Below, piece by piece: positions 28,201 through 34,989 of a DNA stretch of 64,000 nt. Numbering within the stretch: position 1 is the first letter of the stretch; every line of letters begins with the position of its first letter. The DNA lies in NCBI GenBank assembly GCA_038380435.1, contig JAWZYU010000030.1:65731817-65795816 (forward strand), given 5' to 3'. The notes beneath the pieces are model-generated. The model saw only the letters and a program-made list of their open reading frames with translations. It made no database searches and had not been told where the DNA came from. Position numbers and translations under genes: made by a program. This stretch comes from Ryuthela nishihirai (taxonomy: Eukaryota > Arthropoda > Arachnida > Araneae > Heptathelidae).

Positions 28201-31200
28201 CATTATCAGCTCTAAGCATTTCCGTAGTAATTTCATCTACCCCTGGGGATTTATGAAGTTTAAGTTTAGAAACAGCCAAAATAACTTCAGATTGTATTAT
28301 AGGGCCAACATTAAAGCCACCAATGCATCTATCATCATTGCAAACAATGGGAGTAGAACTAACCACATTGTTTAGAACATCACTGAAATGCTCAGTCCAC
28401 CTAGCCATGACAGAATCGTCCACTTTTATAACCTTACCTTGTTTATCCTTCAATCCCTCTATGCCTGTCCGTTTTCTACCACACAAAACATTAACTATCT
28501 GGTACAGCTCTCTGCTGTTGTGCTGTCTAACTGCTTCCTCGGCTTTGTCAGCCAAACCATCAAGCCAAAGATTCTTATCAGCAGCTAACTGATCTTTTAC
28601 GCTTTTATTAAGTTCTCTGTAATGATTTCTATTAGTACTAGTAGGGTATTGATTAAGGACATTCCTGCAGTTCTTTCTTTCCGAAATAAGCTCAAGTGCC
28701 TTAACACTCAGATAATTCTGTCTCTTCTGCTCCTTTTTTCCTAAAAGAGTACTGTTAGTGTCCAAAAAAGCCTGTTTAAAATGATCCCATTCTTCCTCAA
28801 CTTCAGTAGTAAGCATACCATGACTGTCATAATGACTAAGTAACCTATCATGGTAAGCTTTGGCTATAACTGGGTCTTTCAGAGCTTCAGTATTAAAAGC
28901 AAATTTTTTAACCCTAGCACAACACTTTTTAAGTTTAAGTTGCAAGACACTTTTAACAAGGTAATGGTCAGATCCAATTTCAGCTCCCCTATATGCCCTG
29001 GTATTTCTAACAGAACTAGCCCATTTGCTGTTAATTAATATGTAATCAATCATATTCCTATCATATCCCTACCATCAGGTGAAACCCATGTGTACTTATG
29101 TATGTCGCGGTGTTTGTAATATGTGTTAGTTATTCTGAAACCATTGAGTTTACTTACCTGTAGGAGACGTTGCCCATTGCAGCTACCAATACCAAAAGGG
29201 CCAATCACCCCTCCCCAAAGGTCAGAGTCAATACCAACTTTGGCATTGAAGTCACCAAGAACAATGGTAATATCTCCTTTCTTGACAAAATTCAAAATAT
29301 CTTGAAGTTGTTCATAAAACCTATCCTTCTCATCCTCATCGGCATCCTCAGTGGGGGCATAACAGCAGATAACATTCAGGTCTTTAACGCTTGTCTGAAA
29401 TTGTGCTGTAAGAAACCTTTCATTAATGCACTCATATCCTAGAAGAGCATCACTAGCGTGTCTGCTGAGAAGCAGACCCACGCCTTGGTGATGCTTATTG
29501 TCGTCCCTCCCTGAAAAGAGAAATTTAAGATTATTTTTAAGAATCTGACCTTTATCTGTCCATCTGGTCTCTTGCAAGCCGAGAATATCTAAATTATAAT
29601 GGTGGAATTCTTGTGTGAGGATCAAGAGAAAAAGCTGTGCAGAGTCCTCACATTCCAACTACCTATGGAGAGAAAATGGTTAGTGGAATGTTTAAAGAAA
29701 CTATGTTTATTGAGAGAGGGAATGGCGACAATATCAAACAGCCCCCTAATCGCAGACATGGGGCAAAGACCCGTTCCCCCACCACTAAAGGCTGAAGCCA
29801 TCTACACTGGAAGACTTCCTCCAATGTAGAATTTGAAGATGCCAATAGAAGCAAAGAGTTCAGGTGCCTGCGATGACTTCTGCTCAAGATTATCCACCAG
29901 CTGATAAACATATCCTGTGAATCTATTCTCTTGGGGCTGTCAACCCACAAACAAACAGAAAACACAGCGGAAGATTTTCCCTCCACAGAAGCCACCAGTG
30001 CAGCAAAATCAGGATCCATAATCAAGCCTCAAGCTCAGAGCCATAATTCAGTTCAGGTTGGTATATATGGTCAGCACCAGGACCCTGTGTGGTTGACCAC
30101 TCCTTAGCAGAGTAGAAAAAAAGAAAAGTAGCCATAGTTGTCCAGATCAGTAGGCCACACTAATCTGGCAGCCCTCCCCTTCCGTTCACTTCCACAAGAG
30201 AGTATCTCTTTTGAAAGGTACTAACGATGTGCACCACGAGAAGGTGGGGTTGGACATTAGGTGCTAGGCCTGGCTGGTTCTATGCATCATCACAGGGGAT
30301 TGGTGCATAGCTCTTCTTCAAGTGACTACCTAGCTACCATTTACAGACCTCTGAAATTATAGAACAATGTAATTGGAAGAAGGATTGGATTATTTGTAGT
30401 TATTATTAAATGCAGTAGAAGGGATGCCTTTCCTATTTTGTAGTAAAATAAACATGCATCTCTAATAAATAATTTTGTTAACAGCAGAACCAATTTTTAT
30501 TTAGTCATAAAGAATGAATGTTCAAATTTGCGAAAATGTTTAATGCATTCATCAGATTGATCAGATAATGAAACATTTAATTCATGGACTGATGTCATAT
30601 TTTAATCATCACCAGAATCTGTAGATGTTTTCTCCTTCTCAGTGTTCCCCATTGAAAGCAGTGCACTTATGCCATCACCTAATTCAGACACCAAATGCTT
30701 TCTGCAAGCCATTTTGTAAGAGTGTTCAAAGCACTGTCATTGTGGCTGCTCAAGCCTTCTCATAATTTCCAAAGCGACAATCTTTAAATACTGTTTTCAG
30801 CTTTGGAAACAAGTGAAAATTGCAAGGTGCAAGATCAGGGGAATAAAGGGGATTCTCTAGCATCTTGGCACCAATGTTGGCAACAATAATTTGAACCAAA
30901 TTAGCAGTATAGGACATCGGGTTGTCATGGTGCAGAAACCATTTTTCCTCTCAGAATTCTGGTCGTTTTTCATGAACTGCTTTGGGGCAGGAGTTTGCTC
31001 AGTCAGTAGTCCATCAGACTTGTAATCTGAAATTCCCAGGTTTGAGTCCTACTTAGGCCAGCATTGAGATTTATCTCCACTAAACCCCTACCCACAGTTA
31101 AAACAGGGATATTGATGGACTTGGAAAGGCCATGCTCTGTCAGATAGCATGTATAGTCATAGGTCCAATTAAATTTAGTACTATATAAGTATGTAATTAA

Positions 31201-34200
31201 ATATAGTACCATGTAGGACTGTAGATCCATGTAAAGAGGTAGGTCAATCATCAAGACAGCTTCTGCATGTACAGAAGAGCCATACTCTGCACATTAAAGA
31301 GCACTCTGGATGGCCTTGATGGGAGGCTTCCATCTTCATCTTAACAGCTGCCTAGTGGGACCCTTCCTCCAACCTTCTCTGAGCCCTTGTGACCTGACCA
31401 TTTAGCATATTGTGTATAAAAAAGTGCCACTTAGAGGTAAAACAACCCAACCACGATGCATGATAAAGTTTTGTTTCAAAGGCTTCTGCATAAGCTTCCT
31501 TATTCATTGTTGATCCCCACAGCATAAAATGCATTATAAGAATGTCTTTGCAATTAAAAAACACAAGAGACATTTGTTTCCTAGATGATTTCACAGCTTG
31601 AAATTTCATAGACCTATTTGTTGGATAGGTGATTTGTTTCCAGATTGTAGTGGAAAATCCAAGTCTTGTCTCCGGTTACAATGTTCTATAAGAAACTTTC
31701 ACCTTCCTCTTAAAACCTTGTCAGTCAGTTCTGACACACACATCAATTTTTGCTTTCAGGTCTCATATTGTGCAGGGTCCAACAAGCACAATTCTTGACA
31801 TTTTCAACTGTTCTGTACTATTGCATGAACATTTTCATAAGAAAGACCCATTCTTGCTATTAGTCCATGCAGCATTATTCTATGTTTGGGGCAGGGGTGG
31901 CTCAATCGGTAGCGTGCCAGGCTCGTAATCTGCAGTTCCCAGGTTCGAGTCCCAACTGGATCAGTGTTGAGATTTATCTCTGCAAAACTCCCTGGCCTGC
32001 CCTTGGTCAGTATAGGGGACACCGATGGACTTGGAAAGGCCATCGGTGTATAATAAGATAAGCCATCTGCCCTGTGTGCAGGAGAGCCATACCCTGTGCA
32101 TGTTAAAGAACATGCTAGATGGCTTTGAAGGGAGGCTACTATCTGTCTCCCAACGGCTATTCTAGTGGTTCCCCTCCCCCAACTTTCTCTGAGCCTTTTG
32201 GGGGCCATGTGACCTGGCCATTTAGCCCATGGTGTGCAAAAAAGTGCTGCTCAGAGGTAAAACAACCCAACCCACCTATTCTATGGTCTTCAGTGAGAAT
32301 ATCCTGGACTTAGGTGAGGTGCAATGATGGAAGTGCTTAGTGCCCAGTTCGTGGATCATCTTACACAGAATTGTGCCCTTTGGAAATGCATTTGTGCCAC
32401 TTGAACAAACACCTTTCCAAACAAAGGAAATAAAAGAAACTTACTTCTGACATATTGCAATATGTTTCAATTGCACACTCTGCTCTGTGCCTTTAAAAAA
32501 TACATTGATGGACCTGGAAAGACCCGTTCATCAGAAAGACCCGTTCATCAGATGGGACATTAAGATGTGGCTTTATGTGTGGGAGAGCCATATCCTATGC
32601 ATGTTAAAGAACATGCTGGATGGCCTTGAAGGAGGCTGCCATCTGTCTCTTAAACAGCTAACCAGTGAGTCCCTTCCCCCCAGCCTTTTCTGAGTGCTTA
32701 GGGTCCTTGTGACCTGGCCAGTTAGCCCATTGTGTGCCAAAAAGTGCTGCTCAGAGGTAAGAAAACCCAACCAACTTTAAAGAATCACTGTGTTGCTACA
32801 TATCAGGTATTAACTCGTACAAAAAGCTGCTAACTGTTGGTGATGGCAGTCCATGAACTAAATGATGCACCTATGTATATTTATAGAACATAGATTAAAT
32901 AAAAAAAAGTTTATTGATATGCTTTAAATTTTTTGTTTCCATATTTTGAATTTGACTTTTCTACTGTATATACAAGATCAGCAATAAGTAGTAACTTTGG
33001 TAACAGTAATTTTGATATAAGTTCATGTCTCTTTCATGAAAGAATATTTAATATTCATTATAAAGTGTGATTATCTTGAGTGTTCTTTTATGTAGTACAT
33101 AACTGTATCTATTGTCCTATTTGCTAAAATATACTTAAGTGTTGATTGTTTACAATGTTTTATATTTCTTTAGAGCAAATTCAAGCATTTTGGGTCAGCG
33201 GAAGAAAAATCAACGTAAAGCTCGGAACAAAAAGAAAGCTAATGAGCAGACAGGAGGAATGTGTGATAGTGGAGAAGGTGAAACTCAAGACACAGGAGAT
33301 TCAGGTGAAGGTTCTCAGAGTGAACCAGAGACATCAGAGTTCTCAGATCTAGAACAAGGATCCTCTTCTAGCTTGGATTCATCTGATGATTTATCTAGAA
33401 GCATCATGAATCGTCGAATATGTGAACAAGAGGAAATAATTGCTGAAGAAAATTTAGAAGTTAGTGAAAAAGATAAAGAAGAAAAGGCAACTGAAGAATT
33501 CAAACAGAAAGGTAAGCAGAAGGGCAAACGTGGAAGGAGAAAGCGGCAAGATGGCCAAAATGAGCAGAAACATAAATATTCTTTATCCAGGAAGAAGAAA
33601 TCACCTGAATTACAACAAAAATATGAATATGTGGAAGCTATCAAGGATGGAATGACTTTTGGCCATGATAGCCAACCAGATGCTGAAAATCTGAATATCA
33701 GTGCTGACCTAGTAGAACGTAAAGATATCAGTAAATTAGCTGATTCTCCTCAGTTTTGTGAAATGCAGTTGGGAAATTATATAGGTGATTACATTTCTAT
33801 GCAAGAAAGTAAAAACACTAAAAAACCTTGTTGCACTGAAGATACAGAGAGAAAAGCTGAACATCTTCCTAATACATTATCAGATCCTTATAATAATAAT
33901 GAGAAAACTGGTGAATTTTTACCTGAAATTGTTGGTACTTGTGAAATGAGTTTTTCACCAAATGCTCAACCTGTTTACAAAAATATGAGTGAGGCAACTA
34001 GTAATGATGAACAGGTCAATGATAGTGAGTTCACTCAAAATTGCATTAATTGCGAGTCAGAAAACTCTCAAGAGAAGGCAGTTCAGAATGGGAAAATCAC
34101 TAAATATAGTAAAACTTCTGATAATGAGATAAAGTCCACCTTATGTGATTACAGTGGGAACAAGCATTTGGCTCAATATACTGACTTTTGCATCCAGGAA

Positions 34201-34614
34201 GGTGAATTTTCAAACACTACTCAAAAATCTGAAGATCAGGTGGATATGCCGAAGATGAGCACTGATACCAAACAAGATTGCTCAAGGCAGGTAAACAGTG
34301 AATGTGAGATAGAATCTGAAATATGTTGTAAAGATACTAGTACAGATGATCAAAGTGCACAAAACATAAAGCATAAAGTTTCCAATGATCCTTTAGATGG
34401 CACTGAGCATAAGCATGATAAAAATAAGCAGTTTCCACACTATGTTGATCTTTTTATCCATAAAGATGAAATGCATGCTGTTAAGACAACTGAAAATTGT
34501 AATGAACAGCAGGTTGATACACTATTGACTTGGAAAGAAGGTGTTAATGACCTGCAACATAGGACTAAGTGTGAAGTAACTTTCTCTAATAATCTGATGT
34601 TTCAGTTGGACTGA
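3..34614 (+). CDS. DNAAF2: Dynein axonemal assembly factor 2 (kintoun), six visible exons, 5'-partial
   Basis: Kintoun is a cytoplasmic PIH-family co-chaperone factor that works with HSP90/HSP70 machinery to fold and pre-assemble axonemal dynein heavy chains before transport into cilia or flagella. Six exons, 3-1286, 8870-8968, 12504-12630, 18700-18995, 25117-25307 and 33174-34614, join in frame with GT/AG introns to give 3,438 nt (1,145 residues plus stop). Seen in order: the PIH1 C-terminal CS-like domain (residues about 98-197 of the visible chain), a second kintoun-specific beta-rich domain ending in exon 2, a low-complexity acidic linker, the SVRF motif, and the basic family signature RANSSILGQRKKNQRKA across the exon 5/6 junction. 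The start codon and N-terminal PIH part lie upstream of the window; frame 3 is open to the first base. The visible part alone is longer than the roughly 830-residue human and fly proteins, mainly because of the long acidic last exon. Identification is from remembered family motifs, not a search. Confidence 0.93.
1340..1566 (-). pseudogene. Merlin/ISXO2-like transposase N-terminal exon (zinc ribbon), orphan
   Basis: On the minus strand an open frame starts MASNSSDVAAGGPRMVLRDF and ends GYECPRCSKAMVLAS...SDGYRWNCR. The arrangement of a short helix (FLQDIGLL), a CxxC, M.L, DGYRW.CR is the N-terminal zinc ribbon found in front of IS1595/ISXO2-type DDE transposases, which in animals belong to Merlin DNA transposons. 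The frame runs into GTAAGT (minus strand, 1339 downward), a consensus splice donor, so it looks like a first exon. No catalytic DDE domain follows: the next bases belong to the DNAAF2 exon. It is a solo exon left by a truncated element or captured into the region. The distal cysteine pair is incomplete. Identification is from motif memory, not a search. Confidence 0.55.
1625..1782. repeat. 58-bp tandem repeat, about 2.7 units
   Basis: ACCACCTCAT recurs at 1641 and 1699, and a diverged version at 1757, a period of 58 bp. Units contain ATGCAAATC (octamer-like) and CAACCCAAATAAAG. The repeat lies immediately upstream, on the minus strand, of the Merlin-like exon. Confidence 0.85.
1889..2133. repeat. 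90-bp tandem repeat, about 2.7 units
   Basis: ACCAAAAAAC starts at 1891, 1981 and 2071, a strict 90-bp period, with the third unit slightly diverged. Because 90 is divisible by three, the minus strand reads as a 30-residue hydrophobic peptide repeat (YNSIGGALFPIFTFFGL). The related repeats in copy 2 (7790-8020) carry stops, so coding function is doubtful. Confidence 0.9.
2189..2564 (-). mobile_element. SINE-1 copy 1 (tRNA-derived), full length
   Basis: On the minus strand it runs from a tRNA-like head (GTGGCGGAGTCGATAGCG, GGTTCGAGTCC-like B box) through the central domain to the tail ...CTCAGAGGTAAAA. It is flanked by CTAAATT at 2182-2188 and 2565-2571, a likely target-site duplication. The inverted repeat copy at 6655-8425 lacks this SINE at the matching place and shows a single CTAAATT-like site (near 7750). 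Confidence 0.85.
4110..5324 (-). mobile_element. Tc1-like DNA transposon, degenerate, with terminal inverted repeats
   Basis: The ends are inverted repeats sharing AGCCAAAACATTATGACCA, each next to a TA dinucleotide (4110-4111 and 5323-5324), the Tc1/mariner target. On the minus strand the N terminus reads LSEFDKGQIVKVRRLGQSIS (helix-turn-helix region) near 5165-5100. The C terminus reads PWPPNSPDINSIKHLW near 4370-4320. The consensus there is SPDLNPIEHLW, so the third catalytic residue Glu is replaced by Lys. Frameshifts and stops break the frame between. The element strongly recalls Tc1-like elements common in fish and amphibian genomes. Confidence 0.85.
5920..6218 (-). mobile_element. SINE-1 copy 2, head truncated
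   Basis: Minus-strand copy running from the tail (complement of ...CAACCC) to the central domain. It stops near AGATAAATC, so the tRNA head is missing. Confidence 0.85.
6222..6292 (-). mobile_element. Possible hAT terminus
   Basis: The sequence ending AAAAGTTTGAAAAACCACTG is the usual shape of a hAT element end (reverse complement CAGTGGTTTTTCAAACTTTT). No matching opposite end or transposase was found, and the SINE-1 copy abuts it. Confidence 0.4.
6655..8425 (+). repeat. Strand-skewed repeat, copy 2 (G/T-rich on +), inverted relative to copy 1
   Basis: G/T-rich on the + strand, and homologous to the reverse complement of 1790-3325. Collinear blocks: CCTCAGCCAACAGATAGC near 6664, GGTTGTTGGTGACCTATGG near 6741, and 90-bp units at about 7790, 7881 and 7971. 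It lacks the SINE present in copy 1 and ends at a perfect palindrome (8398-8425). Both copies sit in the same intron, so the pre-mRNA could fold back. Confidence 0.7.
8398..8425. repeat. 28-bp perfect palindrome
   Basis: Half-site AAATACCATTACCA followed directly by its reverse complement. An 18-bp version (half-site CCATTACCA) recurs at 8584-8601. Confidence 0.9.
8584..8601. repeat. 18-bp perfect palindrome, second copy
   Basis: Half-site CCATTACCA and its complement, identical to the core of the palindrome at 8398-8425, followed by a run of 14 G. Confidence 0.85.
8870..8968 (+). CDS. DNAAF2: DNAAF2 exon, 33 codons, end of the second beta domain
   Basis: The acceptor TTTAATTACAG ends at 8869 and the donor GTTAGT starts at 8969. 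The exon is 99 nt, phase 0 on both sides, and reads NEAGAFMAQSKSLCGEQV then SEVSSDNVTFEIQ, which resembles the last strands of the kintoun-specific domain (V.V..V....V.FEI). Because it is symmetric, skipping it would not shift the frame. A SINE-2 fragment and a SINE-1 begin only about 75 to 120 bp downstream. Confidence 0.85.
9043..9088 (-). mobile_element. SINE-2 3'-end fragment
   Basis: The fragment GAAGCTGCTTGCCATAGAG followed by ACCTCACAGGA matches the 3' end of the SINE-2 family seen whole at 11341-11542. It runs directly into SINE-1 copy 3. Confidence 0.65.
9089..9363 (+). mobile_element. SINE-1 copy 3, head truncated
   Basis: Plus-strand copy starting inside the central domain (CCCACGGTCAGTAGGGGACA) and ending with the typical tail AAAACAACCCAACCC. 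Confidence 0.9.
9417..10012 (+). mobile_element. Tc1-like transposase relic
   Basis: It starts at TATCAGAATAATTTGACCA, matching the ends of the miniature element at 15278-15335. The + strand keeps Tc1 transposase blocks in broken frames: MGRSIDLMAIQKK near 9559, then PMLTNVHRQRCLQFARDYRH and WTVEEWKRLL near 9910-9995, the stretch just before the first catalytic Asp of Tc1 elements. The catalytic half is missing; a palindrome follows. Confidence 0.7.
9995..10553. repeat. Long palindrome, two arms of about 230 bp with a short loop
   Basis: The left arm (about 9995-10235) and right arm (about 10320-10553) are reverse complements with few mismatches, e.g. ATGTCACTCAAATCTCTC against GAGAGATTTGAGTGACAT, and AATGAATGGAAGCTGAAGCA against its complement. 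The loop is about 85 bp. The left arm includes the last bases of the Tc1 relic, so this is probably a foldback derivative. Confidence 0.9.
10838..11195 (+). mobile_element. SINE-1 copy 4, full length
   Basis: Head GGGGTGGCTCAGCAGTAGC (A box), GGTTCGAGTCC (B box), central domain with CACATTAAAGAACATGCTAG, tail AAAACAACCCAACCC. Confidence 0.92.
11341..11542 (-). mobile_element. SINE-2 (second tRNA-derived family), full length with TSD
   Basis: On the minus strand the head is GGAGTGGTTAGCATGCT with B box GGTTCAAGTCC. The body ends in GTGGCAAGCAGCTGCTTGAG and an A/T tail. It is bracketed by a perfect 12-bp duplication CTCTTAAATAAA at 11329-11340 and 11543-11554, the signature of LINE-driven insertion. 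Confidence 0.88.
12504..12630 (+). CDS. DNAAF2: DNAAF2 exon, acidic linker
   Basis: The acceptor TTTTTTCTTTAG ends at 12503 and a consensus donor GTAAGT starts at 12631. Translation is LDDSFKNFDESELKP..., a hydrophilic, poorly conserved linker. The exon ends in phase 1 (a single G), and this matches the first two bases (AA) of the next exon to make a Glu codon. No domain is recognisable. The call rests on splice signals, phase compatibility and the lack of stops. Confidence 0.75.
12927..14100 (+). mobile_element. Second Tc1-like DNA transposon, degenerate
   Basis: TA-flanked ends (TA at 12925-12926 and 14101-14102) carry inverted repeats sharing GATGCCAGTTT. The + strand keeps transposase pieces in several frames: MGKMSNLSNFEYGMIVGAR near 13076, RQITAELNIGVQKVTSECT near 13330, and YLNIIADQVHPFMATVYPQS then QHNNASAHKA near 13715-13815. 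The last block has Asn where the catalytic Asp (QQDNAPCH type) should be. Inactive. Confidence 0.85.
14529..14916 (+). mobile_element. SINE-1 copy 5, full length with perfect TSD
   Basis: Complete element from GGGGCCAGAGTGGCTTGAG to the AAAACAACCCAACC tail, flanked by the perfect 10-bp duplication CTTTAAACTT at 14519-14528 and 14917-14926. Confidence 0.95.
15278..15335. mobile_element. 58-bp miniature palindromic element (Tc1-type ends)
   Basis: Inverted ends sharing AGAATAATATGACCA, spaced by only about 25 bp, with TA on each side (15276-15277 and 15336-15337). The end sequence matches the start of the Tc1 relic at 9417, so it is probably a minimal deletion derivative. Confidence 0.75.
18700..18995 (+). 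CDS. DNAAF2: DNAAF2 exon, Ser/Asp-rich linker
   Basis: The acceptor CTATTTCCAG ends at 18699 and the donor GTAAAA starts at 18996. Two bases complete the split Glu codon, followed by 98 codons. The sequence is hydrophilic and Ser/Asp-rich (AAMDYPDKTSEVKALST, RRMYLPHLAIISPTDMS, APSSPGSEEV) and enters the basic exon 5 in phase 0. The open frame extends on both sides into intron, so the boundaries come from splice motifs and phase. An exon end at 18992 (GTGGTA donor) would also stay in frame but is the weaker site. Confidence 0.75.
19215..19302 (+). mobile_element. Degenerate SINE-1 head
   Basis: GATGATTCAGTCAGTGGCA, CCCAGGTTTCAGTCTGA and GCATTGAGATTT align in order with A box, B box and the start of the SINE-1 body. 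The rest is lost. Confidence 0.5.
19690..20475 (-). pseudogene. Decayed coding-like stretch, product unknown
   Basis: The minus strand holds adjoining protein-like segments that change frame and are broken by stops but read as one hydrophilic protein. In order: NFAFGVQNIESYT; KPFKHWVNFKAMNLNYSNCL; VAQLHKLLGTLK then a stop; VCRNAGMRDTTLLTSKGILV; WPDVKETIPGNQNLYNRKM; ADIDELLMSMKTKISKV; NSLSEKLADAIKSALKPKKL; SKLTKSLVKLLDALKLYNQY. No splice sites separate them, which suggests a retrocopy, though no poly(A) was found. I do not recognise the family. It precedes, in the same orientation, no obvious element; the Gypsy relic lies on its upstream side. Confidence 0.4.
20620..22260 (-). pseudogene. Ty3/Gypsy-like retrotransposon relic: gag and aspartic protease
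   Basis: Read on the minus strand. A charged N-terminal segment (NTNRELHREQAQQDFELEKL, about 22150-22080) is followed by a Gag core with the typical LPEEDTDNFNKLKK (about 21825) and VDLLVTNMIKAKVPATMREC, then RPNQLKPWELVE (about 21630-21510). Further on comes a retropepsin motif, FAAIVDSGTQINVL (about 21113-21075). The order Gag then protease is that of Ty3/Gypsy elements. Many frameshifts and stops interrupt it. No reverse transcriptase, integrase or clear LTR pair was found, so it is a 5' half remnant. Confidence 0.65.
23078..23432 (-). mobile_element. SINE-1 copy 6, diverged, near full length
   Basis: Minus-strand copy with tail, central domain (TTCTTTAATGTGCACAGAG on +) and a degraded tRNA head ending GGCTTGCTACTGATTGAGCC (on +). 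More diverged than other copies. Confidence 0.8.
23806..23863. repeat. tRNA-like inverted repeat (two A-box heads facing each other)
   Basis: The left arm 23806-23828 is the reverse complement of 23841-23863 with two mismatches. The right arm, TCTAGTGGTTAGCATACCTG, looks like a pol III A-box region of a tRNA-type SINE head, so this is probably two head fragments in inverted orientation. Confidence 0.65.
24535..24588. repeat. 54-bp direct repeat, copy A (upstream of exon 5)
   Basis: Identical over 54 bp to 25532-25585. It begins ATTTAAGGAATATTTTAATA and ends TTAAATTAAGTT. The offset between copies is 997 bp and DNAAF2 exon 5 lies between them. Confidence 0.9.
25117..25307 (+). CDS. DNAAF2: DNAAF2 exon with the kintoun C-terminal basic/SVRF motif
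   Basis: The acceptor ATAATTAG ends at 25116 and the donor GTAATC starts at 25308. Translation starts RHRRRGILKHPHYNRTISES and ends KKSVRFSEHVSRTIYR. The GILK...SES and SVRF.E.VS...(Y/F)R blocks are family-typical for kintoun from insects to vertebrates. The exon ends after two bases (AG) of an Arg codon that is completed by the first base of the last exon. A 54-bp perfect direct repeat brackets this exon (24535-24588 and 25532-25585). Confidence 0.9.
25532..25585. repeat. 54-bp direct repeat, copy B (downstream of exon 5)
   Basis: Perfect copy of 24535-24588; see that entry. Confidence 0.9.
26761..30272 (-). mobile_element. RTE-like non-LTR retrotransposon (LINE-A), copy 1, nearly complete but mutated
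   Basis: Read on the minus strand. The 5' region (30272 to about 29660) has no clear function. The AP-like endonuclease (about 29658-28900) carries LGLQETRWTDKGQ, CCYAPTEDADEDEKDRFY, VLGDFNAKVG, HKYTWVSPDGR and GSDHYLV. The reverse transcriptase (about 28300-27400) carries IPIFKKGDR, CGFRSGRGCVDQIFSLRQIL, SFVDFKKAFDSVDRHNLW, GVRQGC and DLDYADDLALLA. The C-terminal part (27279-26797) has RLRWFGHVACMD and GRPRMRWADNV. The 3' end is a (GAT)n-type tail. Lesions: a frameshift near 29050, another near 28025, a Trp-to-stop change near 27711, and a small frame loss near 27260. The clade assignment (RTE or close relative) rests on the endonuclease style and short-repeat tail. The true 5' end could extend a little beyond 30272. 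Confidence 0.85.
30983..31452 (+). mobile_element. SINE-1 copy 7 with an internal insertion, nested in mariner
   Basis: Head TTTGCTCAGTCAGTAG and GGTTTGAGTCC, body, and tail AAAACAACCCAACC. About 100 bp of unrelated AT-rich sequence (about 31150-31260) interrupts the central domain. It lies inside the mariner transposase between the first and second catalytic blocks. Confidence 0.85.
31885..32276 (+). mobile_element. SINE-1 copy 8, full length with TSD, nested in mariner
   Basis: The best-preserved copy: A box TGGCTCAATCGG at 31898-31909, B box GGTTCGAGTCC at 31942-31952, then the central domain and tail AAAACAACCCAACCCA. It is flanked by TATTCTATG at 31876-31884 and 32277-32285. Confidence 0.95.
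32503..32774 (+). mobile_element. SINE-1 copy 9, head truncated
   Basis: It starts in the central domain (TGATGGACCTGGAAAG) and carries a local tandem duplication of AGACCCGTTCATCAGA. It ends in a diverged tail GAAAACCCAACC. Confidence 0.85.
33174..34614 (+). CDS. DNAAF2: DNAAF2 last coding exon with NSSILGQRKKNQRK signature and acidic tail
   Basis: The acceptor ATATTTCTTTAG ends at 33173. The first base completes the split Arg codon and gives RANSSILGQRKKNQRKARNK, the most diagnostic C-terminal motif of kintoun. About 470 further residues follow that are strongly acidic and Ser/Gln/Asn-rich with short Lys/Arg clusters (KQKGKRGRRKRQ) and no recognised fold, probably disordered. The TGA stop is at 34612-34614. 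In human and fly kintoun the signature lies close to the C terminus, so this tail is unusually long. Confidence 0.92.
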
Positions 34615-34949
34615 AACAATAATTGTTGATATTTTGTTACATTATTAGTATATATTTACCAATATAACCCCAAGACAAATGCTAGAGATTCACCCATTTT
34701 ATCTTTTATGAACCACACCATGTGTAAAGTTTTGTAATTTCCATATTTGGTATAGAAATACAGCACACTTTTTCACATTGCTGATGTCTACAGTGGGCAG
34801 AAGACTCCGATTGATATACTTATTATTGTATACACCTGTGATATGTTTAAGTACAAGCATAGTTATTGCCACTAGAGAAGGCAACTGGTCTTTATGCTTG
34901 ATATTCAAGATTCCACTTTACAAAAGTCATAAAATATAGTATATTTAGA

Positions 34950-34983
34950 AATAAAAAAAATATGTTGCCTGTTGATTAATAAA
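34950..34983 (+). promoter_or_regulatory. Candidate poly(A) signals of DNAAF2
   Basis: AATAAA occurs at 34950-34955 and again at 34978-34983, about 340-370 nt after the stop codon. A further AATAAA-like site occurs near 35080. Which one is used cannot be told from sequence. Confidence 0.45.
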
Positions 34984-34989
34984 TTCAAA

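Larger units (their letters stand above)
30485..32500 (-). mobile_element. mariner transposon relic split by two SINE-1 insertions
   Basis: Read on the minus strand, three separated pieces are collinear with a mariner transposase. Piece 1 (about 32500-32277) keeps an N-terminal block like KWHKCISKGHNSV.DDPRTG. Piece 2 (31884-31453) has RMLHGLIARMGLSYENVHAI, then VTGDETWIFHYN with the first catalytic Asp and LIMHFMLWGSTMNKEAYAE. Piece 3 (30980-30490) has WFLHHDNPMSYTANLVQ with the second Asp and YSPDLAPCNFHLFPKLK. The third catalytic position, normally Asp in the APxD motif, is Asn. SINE-1 copies at 30983-31452 and 31885-32276 separate the pieces. Terminal repeats were not located. Confidence 0.8.
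25308..33173 (+). other. DNAAF2 intron 5
   Basis: It contains a nearly complete RTE-like LINE and a mariner relic interrupted by two SINEs, followed by a third SINE. Bases 25590-26755 and 32775-33173 show nothing recognisable beyond AT-rich sequence. Confidence 0.85.
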
